Shown: positions 17,746 to 26,614, numbered from the stretch's first letter. The stretch: 64,000 nt of DNA from Actinomadura macra NBRC 14102 (GCF_001552215.1 NZ_BCQT01000007.1:80748-144747), one strand, 5' to 3'. Notes: a model not told the origin generated them from the sequence alone. A program made the numbers and translations.

Positions 17746-18710
17746 GCGGGCACCTCCTTCTCGCTCTCGGCGTCCTCGGTGAGGTGCAGGAACACCTCGT
17801 CCAGCGTGGGGCGGCGCAACCCGACGTCGGCGACGCGCACGCCCGCGGCGTCCAGCGCCCGGACGGCCTCGGTGAGCGCCGCGGCACGGTCGGCGGCGGG
17901 CGCGCCCACCCGCAGGGCCTCGGCGTCGACGTCCGCCTCGGCCCCGGCTGCGCGCGACACGATCCCGGCGGCCACCGGCAGCGCGGCCGGGTCCTGCAGG
18001 ACGACCTCGACGCGGTCGCCGCCGAGCCGGGCCTTGAGCTCGTCGGGGGTGCCCTCGGCGATGACGCGGCCGTGGTCGATCACCGAGATCCCGTCGGCGA
18101 GGCGATCGGCCTCCTCCAGGTACTGGGTGGTGAGCAGGACGGTGGTCCCGCCGCCCACCAGGGCGCGGACCTCGTCCCACACCTCGATGCGAGCGCGCGG
18201 GTCGAGGCCGGTGGTCGGCTCGTCCAGGAACAGCACCGGCGGCGCGAGGATCATCGACGCGGCCAGGTCGAGGCGCCGCCGCATCCCGCCGGAATACTGC
18301 CCGGCGGGCCTGCCGGCGGCGTCGGTGAGCCGGAACCGTTCGAGCAGTTCGTCGGCCCGCCTGCGGGCCGTGCGCGCGCCGAGGTGGTAGAGACGGCCGA
18401 ACATGACGAGGTTCTGCCGCCCGCTGAGCACCTCGTCCACCGCCGCGTGCTGCCCGACGAGGCCGACGCGGGTCCGCACCCGCGCGGCGCCGCGCACCAC
18501 GTCGTGCCCGGCGACGCTGGCGGTGCCGCCGTCCGGCCTGGCCAGCGTGGTCAGGACGCGCACGGCGGTCGTCTTGCCCGCGCCGTTCGGGCCGAGGAGC
18601 CCGTGCACGGTCCCGGCGGGCACCCGCAGGTCGAGTCCGGCGAGGGCCTCGGTGTCGCCGTAGCGCTTGCGCAGTCCCTCGGCGATGACCGCGAACACCG
18701 GTTCGCTCAT
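17742..18710 (-). CDS. ABC exporter ATP-binding protein (DrrA-like)
   Basis: A 322-residue ATPase of the daunorubicin-resistance (DrrA) family. Walker A is GPNGAGKTT, the ABC signature is YSGGMRRRLDLA, Walker B is VLFLDEPTTGLD, and the H-loop His is replaced by Gln (LLTTQYLEEAD), which is normal for DrrA. The C-terminal ~90 residues carry the DrrA-type extension ending in RRPTLDEVFLHLT. ATG 18710 has GAGGAGA upstream. Its end overlaps the permease start, so the two are one operon. A divergent TetR gene lies across an operator. Confidence 0.93.
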   Translation of the reverse strand: MSEPVFAVIAEGLRKRYGDTEALAGLDLRVPAGTVHGLLGPNGAGKTTAVRVLTTLARPDGGTASVAGHDVVRGAARVRTRVGLVGQHAAVDEVLSGRQNLVMFGRLYHLGARTARRRADELLERFRLTDAAGRPAGQYSGGMRRRLDLAASMILAPPVLFLDEPTTGLDPRARIEVWDEVRALVGGGTTVLLTTQYLEEADRLADGISVIDHGRVIAEGTPDELKARLGGDRVEVVLQDPAALPVAAGIVSRAAGAEADVDAEALRVGAPAADRAAALTEAVRALDAAGVRVADVGLRRPTLDEVFLHLTEDAESEKEVPA

Positions 18711-18734
18711 GGGTCTCCTCTCCCCGCGTCCAGC

Positions 18735-18797
18735 AAAACTCCGTACGCAATACGGATTTACCATCACGGAGACTATAACGTACGTCGTACGGAGTTT
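18735..18797. promoter_or_regulatory. Divergent operator/promoter between DrrAB exporter and TetR gene
   Basis: Two inverted copies of AAACTCCGTACG face each other (18736-18747 and the complement at 18786-18797). Each lies in a near-palindrome: CCGTA-CGCAA-TACGG at 18741-18755 and CGTAC-GTC-GTACG at 18779-18791. A TATAAC box (18774-18779) with TACGGA 17 bases upstream could be the TetR promoter, with the second operator just downstream of it. This is the classic layout of a TetR-controlled exporter. Confidence 0.7.
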
Positions 18798-18818
18798 CAT
18801 CCCTGGGAGGATGCGACG

Positions 18819-19571
18819 GTGACGACCGAGTACAGCGGGGCCGGTGACCCCAAGCGCAGCCTGGAGTTGCTGTGGGGCGTCCAGGCCAGGCCCCGGCGCG
18901 GCCCGAAGCCCCGCCTCACCGTGGAGGAGATCGTCCGGGCGGCGGTCGAGGTCGCCGACGCCGACGGCCTGGACGCCCTGTCCATGCGCCGTATCGCCGA
19001 CGAGCTGGGCGTGGCCACGATGTCGATCTACACCTATGTGCCGGGCAAGGCCGAGCTGATCGACGTGATGCTGGACCGCGCACTCGGCGAGCTGACGCCG
19101 CCGTCCGCGCCGACCTGGCGCGCCCGGCTGGAGCACATCGCCCGCGAGGGCTGGGCGCTGTTCCACCGCCACCCGTGGATGCTCCAGATCGCCGTCGCCC
19201 GCCCGCCGATGGGCCCCAACATGCTCGCCAAGTACGAGTACGAGCTGGGCGCGATCGAGGGCCTCGGGCTGAGCGACCTGGAGATGGACTCGGTCATCGC
19301 CCTGGTCACCGGCTTCGCCGAGAGCGCCGCGCGCGGCTCGGTGAACGCCGCCGAGGCCGAGCGGCGCAGCGGCGTCAGCGACCTGGAGTGGTGGGAGGCC
19401 ACCGCGCCCCTGCTGGAGCAGGTCATCGACCCGGCCGACTATCCGATCGGCAGCCGCGTCGGCACCGCCGCGGGCCAGGAGTACAACTCCGCGGTCGCCC
19501 CCGGCCGCGCCTTCGAGTTCGGCCTGGCCCGCATCCTGGACGGCATCGAGTCCCTGATCGCCTCCCGCTGA
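18819..19571 (+). CDS. TetR-family repressor (TetR_C type), divergent from exporter
   Basis: A 250-residue TetR-type regulator; GTG 18819 follows GGGAGG with 8-base spacing. The HTH is TVEEIVRAAVEVADADGLDA, then LSMRRIADELGVATMSIYTYV, near residues 35-78. The ligand domain contains segments (RPPMGPNMLAKYEYELGAIE and a long C terminus) typical of the TetR_C family that control drug exporters. It sits divergently from DrrA/DrrB across paired operators, so it most likely represses the exporter and itself until a ligand binds. Confidence 0.92.
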   Translation: MTTEYSGAGDPKRSLELLWGVQARPRRGPKPRLTVEEIVRAAVEVADADGLDALSMRRIADELGVATMSIYTYVPGKAELIDVMLDRALGELTPPSAPTWRARLEHIAREGWALFHRHPWMLQIAVARPPMGPNMLAKYEYELGAIEGLGLSDLEMDSVIALVTGFAESAARGSVNAAEAERRSGVSDLEWWEATAPLLEQVIDPADYPIGSRVGTAAGQEYNSAVAPGRAFEFGLARILDGIESLIASR

Positions 19572-19590
19572 CCGCTCCCTCGGCCGCCCG

Positions 19591-22131
19591 TCACCCGCGG
19601 CGCGGGTCTTCGGGCCAGGCGTGCCGGGGATAGCGGCCGCGCAGCTCGGCCCGGACCGCCCGGTACCCCTCGCCCCAGAAGGACGCCAGGTCCGCGGTGA
19701 CCGCTGCGGGCCGCCCCGCCGGGGACAGCAGGTGCACCACCAGCGGCACCCGCCCGCCCGCGAGCCGCGGCGCCTCCTCCCAGCCGAACAGCTCCTGCAG
19801 CTTCACCGCCAGGACCGGCCGCTCCCCCGCGTAGTCCACCCGGATCCGGGCCCCGGACGGCACCCGCACCCGCTCGGGTGCCAGCTCGTCCAGCCGCGCC
19901 GCGAGGTCCCACGGCAGCAGCCCCCGCAGCATCGCCGCGACGTCCACCCGCGCCAGGTCGGCCCGCCGCCGCGCCCCGCCCAGCCACTCCGGGACACGCT
20001 CCAGCAGCGCCGGGTCGTCCACCGCGGGCCACGGCTCGCCGATCGCGTCGCGCAGGAACGCCAGCCGCTCCCGCAGCGCGACGGCGCCCGGCGTCCAGGT
20101 GAACAGCCCGAGCCCCTCGGCGCGCACGCCCTCCAGCAATGCCGCGCGCACCAGCCCCGGATCGGGCTTGCGCAACGGCCGCGTCCCCAACTCGATCGCC
20201 CCGAGCCGCTCGACGTGCCGCGCCACCACGTCCCCGTCCCGCCAGACGACCTCGTCCACCGCTTCCAGCAGCGGCGCCGCCGCCAGCCGGGCGATGTCCT
20301 CGTCGATCACCACGGCCTGCCGCACCCGCGCCGACGCGCTCCCGGCGGGCCGGTCGGCCGCCGCGACCGCCAGCCACTGCGGCCGCGCCCCGGCCAGCGC
20401 CGACCCGTCCGCGAGCACCGCCCCGGTCCCCGATGCCATCAGATACCCGCCGCCGCCCCGCGCCCGCGCCACCCGCTCCGGAAACGCCAGCGCCACCACC
20501 GCCCCCGCCACAAGGTCGTCCCCCCTCCCCCGAACACCCCACCCGGCAGAAACCTCACCCCGCGTGAGGGACTCACCTTGGGTGGGCAGGTCCTGGTCTG
20601 GGTTGGGCAGGGCGTTGTGGAGGCGGCGGGACTCGTCGCGCCAGCGGGCGGCGTGGGAGTCGGCGGGACGGCCGCGGCGGAGGGCGCGCCAGGTGGCGGT
20701 GAGGTCGTCGCCCGCCGCTCGGGGCGGGGGCTCCGACAGCAGCGCGACGATGTGCGAGGCGTCGCGGGCACCCACCTCGCGGGCGCCGTCGATCAGGGCG
20801 CGGGCCAGGCGGGGGTGGACGCCGACGCGGGCGAGGGCCCGGCCACGGTCGGTGACCCGGCCGTCCCGGACGGCACCGAGCGCGTGCAGGGTGGTGCGGG
20901 CGGCGTCCAGGGCCGCGGCGGGGGGCGGGTCGGGTAGGGCGAGGCCGCTCGCGTCGGGGTCGCCCCAGCAGGCGGCCTTCAGGGCGAAGGCGGTGAGGTC
21001 GGCCAGCTCGATCTCGGGCCGCGGACGGGCGGGGAGACGGTCGTGCTCGGCCTCGGTCCAGCAGCGGTAGACGGTTCCGGGGGCCTCGCGTCCGGCGCGA
21101 CCGGCACGCTGGTCGGCGGTGGCGCGAGAAGCGCGGACGGTGGTCAGCGACCCCAGGCCGCGGGCGTGGTCGGTACGCGGCTCGCGCGCCAGGCCTGCGT
21201 CGACGACGATCCGCACGCCCGGGACGGTGAGGCTCGACTCGGCGACGGAGGTGGCGAGGACGACGCGGCGGCCCGCGGCGGCGGTGAGCACCGCGTCCTG
21301 GACGGCGGGCGGCGCCTGCCCGTGGATCTGCAGGACGTCCGCGGGAACACCGGTGAGCTGCCCCGCGACGCGGGCGATCTCCCCCGCGCCGGGCAGGAAG
21401 CACAGGACGTCGCCGTCCTGCTCGGCGAGCGCGCGACGGACGGTGGCGGCGACGTGGGCGAGTAGCGCCGGGTCCACGCGCATCCCATGGGGAGGCGGGA
21501 CGGGCCGGGGCGGCGGCGACCACACGGTCCGGACGGGGTGCAGCGCGGCCGCGGTCTCCACGATGGGCGCCGGCCCGGCGTCGCCGCCGAGCAGGTGCGC
21601 CCAGGGGCCGGTGTCGGCGGTGGCGGACGCCGCGACCAGCCGCAGGTCGGGGCGCAGCGCGGCGCGCACGTCGAGCAGGAAGGCCAGCGCGGTGTCGGCG
21701 TCCAGGTGGCGCTCATGGCACTCGTCCAGGATCACGGTGCCGACGTCCGCGATCTCGGGGTCGGACTGGAGACGCTGGAGCAGGACACCGGTGGTGACGA
21801 CGTCGATGCGGGAGCCGGGGCGCGCCTCGCCGCGGACGGTGACGCCGACGCGGCCGCCGACGTGCTCGCCGAGCAGCCAGGCCATCCGGCGGGCGGCGGC
21901 GCGGGCGGCGAGGCGGCGGGGCTCCAGGACGAGGATCTTGCCCTCGGTGGACGGACCGCCGAGGGCGAGGCCCGCGAGGGCCAGCGGCACGAGGGTGGTC
22001 TTGCCCGTCCCCGGTGGCGCGGCGAGGACGGCCGCGCCGTGACCGGCGAGGGCCGTGCGTAGGGCGGGGACGGCGCGATGGACGGGCAGGCCCTCCGCGT
22101 CCGGCATGCGCGGGGAGCGGATGTGTTGCAT
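19591..22131 (-). CDS. hrpB: ATP-dependent helicase HrpB
   Basis: An 846-residue DEAH/DECH-type helicase. Walker A is APPGTGKTT near residue 37; Walker B is ILDECHERHLDAD; motif III is SATAD; motif VI is TADQRAGRAGREAPG. The C-terminal HrpB-specific domain ends GEGYRAVRAELRGRYPRHAW. The length is usual for HrpB. ATG 22131 follows GGAG; a GTG at 22134 is the alternative. A variable insert near residues 515-560 (NPDQDLPTQGESLTRGEVSA region) is Gly/Arg-rich and looks lineage-specific. HrpB is a 3'-5' RNA helicase-like protein with a poorly defined role in bacteria. It ends 20 bases from the convergent TetR gene. Confidence 0.93.
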   Translation of the reverse strand: MQHIRSPRMPDAEGLPVHRAVPALRTALAGHGAAVLAAPPGTGKTTLVPLALAGLALGGPSTEGKILVLEPRRLAARAAARRMAWLLGEHVGGRVGVTVRGEARPGSRIDVVTTGVLLQRLQSDPEIADVGTVILDECHERHLDADTALAFLLDVRAALRPDLRLVAASATADTGPWAHLLGGDAGPAPIVETAAALHPVRTVWSPPPRPVPPPHGMRVDPALLAHVAATVRRALAEQDGDVLCFLPGAGEIARVAGQLTGVPADVLQIHGQAPPAVQDAVLTAAAGRRVVLATSVAESSLTVPGVRIVVDAGLAREPRTDHARGLGSLTTVRASRATADQRAGRAGREAPGTVYRCWTEAEHDRLPARPRPEIELADLTAFALKAACWGDPDASGLALPDPPPAAALDAARTTLHALGAVRDGRVTDRGRALARVGVHPRLARALIDGAREVGARDASHIVALLSEPPPRAAGDDLTATWRALRRGRPADSHAARWRDESRRLHNALPNPDQDLPTQGESLTRGEVSAGWGVRGRGDDLVAGAVVALAFPERVARARGGGGYLMASGTGAVLADGSALAGARPQWLAVAAADRPAGSASARVRQAVVIDEDIARLAAAPLLEAVDEVVWRDGDVVARHVERLGAIELGTRPLRKPDPGLVRAALLEGVRAEGLGLFTWTPGAVALRERLAFLRDAIGEPWPAVDDPALLERVPEWLGGARRRADLARVDVAAMLRGLLPWDLAARLDELAPERVRVPSGARIRVDYAGERPVLAVKLQELFGWEEAPRLAGGRVPLVVHLLSPAGRPAAVTADLASFWGEGYRAVRAELRGRYPRHAWPEDPRRG

Positions 22132-22443
22132 CACTCCAGTGTGGCGGCAGTGGCCACTAGCGTGTCCGCTCGGTGATCGTCCACGTGAGAAATGCCACCA
22201 GGACGAAGGGCGCAGTGCGGGTTACGGTGATAGTTGCATCGAGCATTTCGTCCATTCATGTAGAACGTTCTAAGAGCCTCCCAAAAATCTGCCCGGCCAA
22301 CCATGACAAAAGTCCAGGTAAGCAACGCCTTCGACCCTCGAAGTTGCCATGCGGACTGACTTCTCTCACCAAGGTAAGTGTGGCGACAAAGCCTCCGCTA
22401 TCCCCATAATGGGGTCGTCGTCGCAGGGTGCCAGGAGGTTCAG
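22132..22443. other. Intergenic region with a perfect palindrome
   Basis: About 310 bases between divergent genes, less GC-rich than average. It contains TAGAACGTTCTA, a perfect 12-base palindrome at 22261-22272. No gene is convincing here. The region should hold the promoters for hrpB and the NERD-like gene. Confidence 0.45.
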
Positions 22444-23223
22444 ATGATCGGCAGCTCCATCTACCTCAGAGATAGGGCAGCGTTCACGGGGGGCTCGCCG
22501 CAGGCGGTTTACGAGGAACTTTGGCAGAAGGACCGAAAGGGGAGATTGCGGACCCGCGCAATTCTGGCGGGGGCGGCGCTCGGACTGTGCGGAGCGCTGG
22601 TCAACGCAGTTTTCGGAATCGTGGTCGCACTGCTGGTCGCGGGAGCCGACACCCTGGTGCATTGGCGGATATACCATGCGGCGAGCGTGTGGCGCCGCGG
22701 GCTGCGCGGCGAGGACCGGATGAACCGGCTGCTGCGCCTCACCCTGGAGCGGCGCGGCCACCGGGTGCTGATCGCGCGGACGATCCCCGGACATGGGTCC
22801 GCCGACCAGCTTGTCGTCGGACCTGGCGGCGTGTGGCTGGTGCACAACGAGGCTTGGCAGCCCGACTTCGAGTTGTCGCACCACGGCGGTCGCCTGTTCA
22901 TCGATGGCCGCACCCAGTCCAAGCTGGTCGGCGGCTTGACCGCGCGGGCCGAGGCCGCCGCACGGCTGATCTCGGAGCGCGCGCAGACGCCGGTGAAGGT
23001 GACGCCGGTGCTGGCCGTCCATGGCGGGCAGTTGCCGCGCCGGACGCCGTTCCAGGCCGACGGCATCACGTTCGCCCGGCCGCTGAAGCTGGTGCGCTGG
23101 ATGCGCCGCAACCCGACCGCCGACTACACCGCGGACGAGGTGGAGGAGATCACCCGCGCCGCCGTCCATGCGCTGCCGATCGGAGGACGCGTCATGCCGG
23201 CCGCCGTCTCGACGGCGAAGTGA
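22444..23223 (+). CDS. NERD-like domain membrane protein, nuclease site altered
   Basis: A 259-residue protein with ATG 22444 after AGGAGG. A hydrophobic hairpin (ILAGAALGLCGALVNAVFGI and VALLVAGADTL) spans residues ~40-72. The cytosolic part, LERRGHRVLIARTIPGHGSA then DQLVVGPGGVWLVHN, matches the NERD (nuclease-related) fold. In NERD proteins a Lys usually follows the second strand (roughly D-S-K-N-W). Here the same place reads H-N-E-A-W, so the catalytic ExK Lys appears to be lost. It is therefore probably a DNA- or nucleotide-binding rather than cutting protein. It ends at 23223; about 140 bases without a gene follow. Confidence 0.7.
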   Translation: MIGSSIYLRDRAAFTGGSPQAVYEELWQKDRKGRLRTRAILAGAALGLCGALVNAVFGIVVALLVAGADTLVHWRIYHAASVWRRGLRGEDRMNRLLRLTLERRGHRVLIARTIPGHGSADQLVVGPGGVWLVHNEAWQPDFELSHHGGRLFIDGRTQSKLVGGLTARAEAAARLISERAQTPVKVTPVLAVHGGQLPRRTPFQADGITFARPLKLVRWMRRNPTADYTADEVEEITRAAVHALPIGGRVMPAAVSTAK

Positions 23224-23363
23224 TGGCCGACACCAACCGTCCGGATTCCGGGCAGCGCGCGGCGGACCGCGCGGGCGCCCGAACGGACCGCCACATGGCC
23301 GCGGGGCGCCGCGTCAGCGAAGCGCCCGCGGATGTGTGGCCCCAGCACCTGTGGCCGGAGGGC

Positions 23364-23888
23364 TCACCCGCCGCCCACAGGGCGCCCACCGCCCGTACGG
23401 GGACCGCCACCCGTGCGGGCGGTGCGGCGCAGCCACAGCAGTCCCACGACCGGCAGGACGAGCGGCACAAAGCCGTAACCGCGCCCGAAACCGGACCAGA
23501 CCGTCTCGTCCGGGAACGCCGCCGCGTCGACGACGCTCAGCGTCCCCACGACCAGCACGCCGGCCAGTTCCACCGTGCACGCTGCGACGGCGACGCGGAA
23601 CGAGGTGCGCCCACCGCGGGCCAGCGCGGCCGTCGCAAGGACGTAGACGACTGCGGCGAACGCCGACAGCGCGTAGGCGACCGGCGCATCGGAGAACCGC
23701 GTGCCGATCTGCACGCCGGCACGCGCCCCCGCGGCCAGCGCGAAGATCGCGTAGACGGCGACCAGCAGCCGCCCGGGCCCGGTGCCCGTGGCGGCGCGGG
23801 CCCCCGCGGTGCCCGTGCGGGCATCGGTGCCGGCGCGGGCACCGGCGTCCGCACGGGCTCCGGGCCCGACCCGCTCGGACTCAGGCAC
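23364..23888 (-). CDS. Integral membrane protein, four predicted segments, function unknown
   Basis: A 174-residue membrane protein. A 38-residue Ala/Gly/Arg-rich N terminus precedes four hydrophobic segments (LLVAVYAIFALAAGARAG, YALSAFAAVVYVLATAALA, VELAGVLVVGTLSVV, FVPLVLPVVGLLWL). GTG 23888 overlaps the end of the upstream membrane gene by 8 bases, showing translational coupling. No motif suggests transport or enzyme activity. Likely a conserved actinobacterial membrane protein. Confidence 0.7.
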   Translation of the reverse strand: MPESERVGPGARADAGARAGTDARTGTAGARAATGTGPGRLLVAVYAIFALAAGARAGVQIGTRFSDAPVAYALSAFAAVVYVLATAALARGGRTSFRVAVAACTVELAGVLVVGTLSVVDAAAFPDETVWSGFGRGYGFVPLVLPVVGLLWLRRTARTGGGPRTGGGRPVGGG

Positions 23889-24246
23889 CGGTGCCGTCCC
23901 AGATCTGGTTCATCCTGACGATCATCACAGCGACGGCCAGGCAGGCGACGACGATCACGCCTGGCCCGTAGCGGGAGCGCTCCAGCAGCCCCCAGCCGGC
24001 GCCCGCGGCGGGGACGAGCAGCGCCCCCAGCAGGTACCCGATGAAGGTGGCCGGATCGTCCGGGCCCTCATCACCGCCGACCTTGACGAACCCGATGACG
24101 GTCTGCGCGATCAACAGCGCCTCCAGGACGCCGAGGACGACCAGGTGCGGGACGCCCATCGCCCGGTCGCGCAGCGTCGTCACCAGGGCGTGGGCGGCGG
24201 CCAGCAACGCCACCACGACAATCATGATGGCCAGCACGTTCGTCAC
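23881..24246 (-). CDS. Small integral membrane protein, first gene of a two-gene unit
   Basis: A 121-residue protein with about four hydrophobic segments (NVLAIMIVVVALLAAAHAL, LVVLGVLEALLIAQTVIGFV, IGYLLGALLVPAAGAG, VIVVACLAVAVMIV). The start is GTG 24246; the ribosome-binding site is poor. The stop overlaps the start of the next membrane gene. The two probably work together in the membrane, but no family was recognised. Confidence 0.7.
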   Translation of the reverse strand: MTNVLAIMIVVVALLAAAHALVTTLRDRAMGVPHLVVLGVLEALLIAQTVIGFVKVGGDEGPDDPATFIGYLLGALLVPAAGAGWGLLERSRYGPGVIVVACLAVAVMIVRMNQIWDGTGA

Positions 24247-24427
24247 GAAGAGAGAGTACTACCGCCTGTTGTTCATCGAAGGCGCCTGGTCAGGAAAGAG
24301 GCGGCGGACCCGGCGGCGCAGGATGCCGCGCCACCAGCCCGAGTCATCCTCGGCGTACCGGCCGCGGGAGGTGCGGGCGCTGACCTCTGCTTAGGTCCGC
24401 CTGCGTGCCCGGTCGCCCGCAGGACGA

Positions 24428-24461
24428 CGAGAACCCCGCCGAGTGACTCGGCGGGGTCTCG
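24428..24461 (-). terminator. Hairpin downstream of the lectin gene
   Basis: CCCCGCCGAG and CTCGGCGGGG pair around a TGA loop. A further CGAGA/TCTCG at the base extends the stem with one bulged A. It lies 17 bases past the lectin stop on the minus strand, as expected for its terminator. There is no long T-run. Confidence 0.65.
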
Positions 24462-24477
24462 GGTGAGCCACTCGGGC

Positions 24478-25176
24478 TCAGCCCGGCTGGTCTCCGGTAT
24501 AGCGGTAGATGGCATGGACGGAGTTGACGCCCCACACGGTGCCGTCCGCACCGGCGCCGATGTCGGACAGGGAACCGTCGATCCCGACCCAGGGATTGGC
24601 GTCGTCGTTGGTGTAGCGGTAGATCTGCCCGTTGGAGTTGACGCCCCACACGTTCGTGCGGGACCCGACCGTGATCCGGGTCAGGCCACCCGGGATGTTG
24701 ACCCAGTGGCTGGCGCCCTGGTCACCGGTGTAGCGGTAGATCCCGCCTCCAGAGTTCACGCCCCACACGGTGCCGTCCGCACCGGCACCGATATCGACGA
24801 GGGAGCCGGGAATGTTCACCCAAGGATTGGCGTCGTCGTTGGTGTACCGGTAAATGGCGCCGGCGGAGTTGACGCCCCACACGTTCGTGCGGGACCCGAC
24901 CGCGATGCGGGCCAGCGACCCGGGGATGTTGACCCAGTGGTTGGCGCCCTGGTCACCGGTGTAGCGGTAGATCCCGCCCCCGGAGTTCACGCCCCACACG
25001 GTGCCGTCCGCACCAGCACCGATATCGACGAGGGAGCCGGGGATACCGATCCAGGGATTGGCGTCGTCGTTGGTGTAGCGGTAGATCTGCTCGCTGGAGT
25101 TCACACCCCACACGTTGGTCCTGGAGCCGGCCGCGATCGCCGTTAACCCGCCTGAGACATTCTTCCATGTTGCCAT
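24478..25176 (-). CDS. Tectonin-repeat beta-propeller lectin-like protein
   Basis: A 232-residue protein made almost wholly of six ~38-residue tectonin/PLL-type blades. Two blade types alternate: one with SRTNVWGVNS..IYRYTNDD and one with GADGTVWGVNS..IYRYTGDQ. Each has the VWGV core and the IYRYT edge strand. Such proteins form six-bladed propellers that bind sugars or lipid A-like ligands. ATG 25176 (MATWKNVSGG) follows AAAGGTTGG; an ATG at 25194 is a longer option. There is no signal peptide, so it is cytosolic or exported by another route. The very even repeats at DNA level suggest recent duplication. The gene stands alone on its strand. Confidence 0.85.
   Translation of the reverse strand: MATWKNVSGGLTAIAAGSRTNVWGVNSSEQIYRYTNDDANPWIGIPGSLVDIGAGADGTVWGVNSGGGIYRYTGDQGANHWVNIPGSLARIAVGSRTNVWGVNSAGAIYRYTNDDANPWVNIPGSLVDIGAGADGTVWGVNSGGGIYRYTGDQGASHWVNIPGGLTRITVGSRTNVWGVNSNGQIYRYTNDDANPWVGIDGSLSDIGAGADGTVWGVNSVHAIYRYTGDQPG
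24481..25173 (-). repeat. 231-base tandem repeats (three copies) encoding the lectin blades
   Basis: The segment GTGCCGTCCGC recurs at 24539, 24770 and 25001, exactly 231 bases (77 codons, two blades) apart. The flanking sequence is nearly identical between copies. Three units make up essentially the whole gene. Confidence 0.85.
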
Positions 25177-25858
25177 GCCGAACCAACCTTTCACCGCGAA
25201 GGGAAATGATTCGACTGCTGAGAGTCAAGCGAGACAGTGTCATGTGCACAGAATATTGACAAGCCATTGATTAACGTTCGTGGCTCGTGTAAGCCGGCCT
25301 CTGGGAGGGCCCTGGCCAGCGCGAAGCGGATGGGACGGCCGCGACTCGTGAGAGCCGGGTTGCGGTCAGGTAAGGAAACCATCGTCCGCCCGGGACGCCA
25401 GGGACAGCAGCGTCTGGCCGCACCCAAGCGACATGACCCGGCGGCTTCGGTGCGGAGGCCCGATCCGGACCGAGATCATCCATGGATCGTGCGGCATCGT
25501 GTCCGGAAGAACCTGTACCACAAACACCTTGACGCAATGCGCTGATTGTTCTGGTTTGCGACCCAATGTAACTCGCCTTGGTGATCAGCTCGTTGGCAGC
25601 CCGCATTCCGGCGGCTCATATTCCGGTGGTACGCCATCGGCCTGAAGGAAGTCAGAAATGTTCCGCGAGTCCCCTCGCGTCCGGGCTGGACGACCGCTGC
25701 GGGATCGGCGGCGCCGTCCCTCACGATCCGGTGAGCCGGGTCGCCTCGATCGAGGACCCCACAGCCCGTCCCCGGGAATGCGCATCGAGTGCGCGCGGGC
25801 CCTTCTGGACGGGCCTACCGGGTGCGGCGGGCCGGTGGACCGTGGCAGCATTGCGTGA
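25177..25858. other. 680-base region without a convincing gene
   Basis: Several short frames are open here on both strands, but none has a good start, codon pattern or recognisable motif. Bases 25195-25280 are A/T-richer and should hold the lectin promoter. Bases 25540-25640 also drop in GC content. It may be the remnant of a lost gene, but I recognise no family. Confidence 0.5.
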
Positions 25859-26581
25859 GTGAACGCCCTCCAGTGGCTCAACCTGACCAGGCACGGCGAG
25901 AGCACCGGCAACGTGGCCAACGGCATCGCGCTCGCCGCCGGCGCCGAGGAGACCGGCGTCACCGAACGCGACGCCGACGTCCCGCTGTCGGAGACGGGCC
26001 GCGCGCAGGCGGCGGCGCTCGGCCGCTGGCTCGCCGCGCTCCCCGAGGACGAGCGTCCGACGATGGTCGTCACGTCCCCCTATCTGCGCGCCCTCGACAC
26101 CGCCCGGATCGCCCTCGCCCAGACCTCCTACGCCGCGCCGCAGCGGCCGGACGGGCTGACCCCGCGGATCGACGAACGGCTCCGCGACCGCGAGCAGGGC
26201 ATCCTGGAGGGCCTCACCCCCACCGGCGTCCGCCGCCGCGTCCCCGCGGAGGCCGAGCGGCTGCGGCGGCTCGGCAAGTTCTACTACCGCCCGCCCGGCG
26301 GCGAGTCGTGGACGGACCTGGCGCTGCGGCTGCGCAGCTTCTACCGCGACCTGGAGGCCGCCGCGCCGGGCGGCCGGGTGCTGGTCGTGGCGCATGACGC
26401 GATCGTGGTGATGACCCGCTACCTGGTGGAGGAGCTGACCGAGCGGGAGGTCCTGGACATCGAGCGGGCACCGGTCGGCAACACATCACTGAGCCGCTGG
26501 CACGACGACGGCGGCGGCCTGCGCGCCGTGTGCTACAACGACAGCTCGCACCTGACCTCCGCCGGCTCCGCCACCGGCTGA
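25859..26581 (+). CDS. Histidine phosphatase (phosphoglycerate-mutase-like)
   Basis: A 240-residue member of the histidine phosphatase superfamily. The catalytic motif TRHGESTGN is at residues 10-18; the second His is in VVAHDAIVV near residue 180. The phosphate-pocket Arg is in SPYLRALDTA and the acid is in RLRDREQGILEG. The start is GTG 25859. The family removes phosphate from sugars, nucleotides or proteins; the substrate is not evident. It is convergent with the GAF regulator, with 33 bases between the stops. Confidence 0.88.
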   Translation: MNALQWLNLTRHGESTGNVANGIALAAGAEETGVTERDADVPLSETGRAQAAALGRWLAALPEDERPTMVVTSPYLRALDTARIALAQTSYAAPQRPDGLTPRIDERLRDREQGILEGLTPTGVRRRVPAEAERLRRLGKFYYRPPGGESWTDLALRLRSFYRDLEAAAPGGRVLVVAHDAIVVMTRYLVEELTEREVLDIERAPVGNTSLSRWHDDGGGLRAVCYNDSSHLTSAGSATG

Positions 26582-26614
26582 CCCGCCGGAGGTCGGTCAC
26601 TGACCCGCCGGTGG

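Noticed and set aside
22261..22272. LexA/SOS box
   Set aside because: Actinobacterial LexA sites have a 4-base spacer between GAAC and GTTC; this palindrome has none.
24481..25173. Regular repeats that might be read as a CRISPR-like array
   Set aside because: The 231-base units are in frame, encode beta-propeller blades and have no short repeat/unique spacer structure.
25237..25645. Small frames in the 25.2-25.8 kb gap as genes or IS remnants
   Set aside because: None has a good start, conserved motif or terminal repeats; the translations look random.
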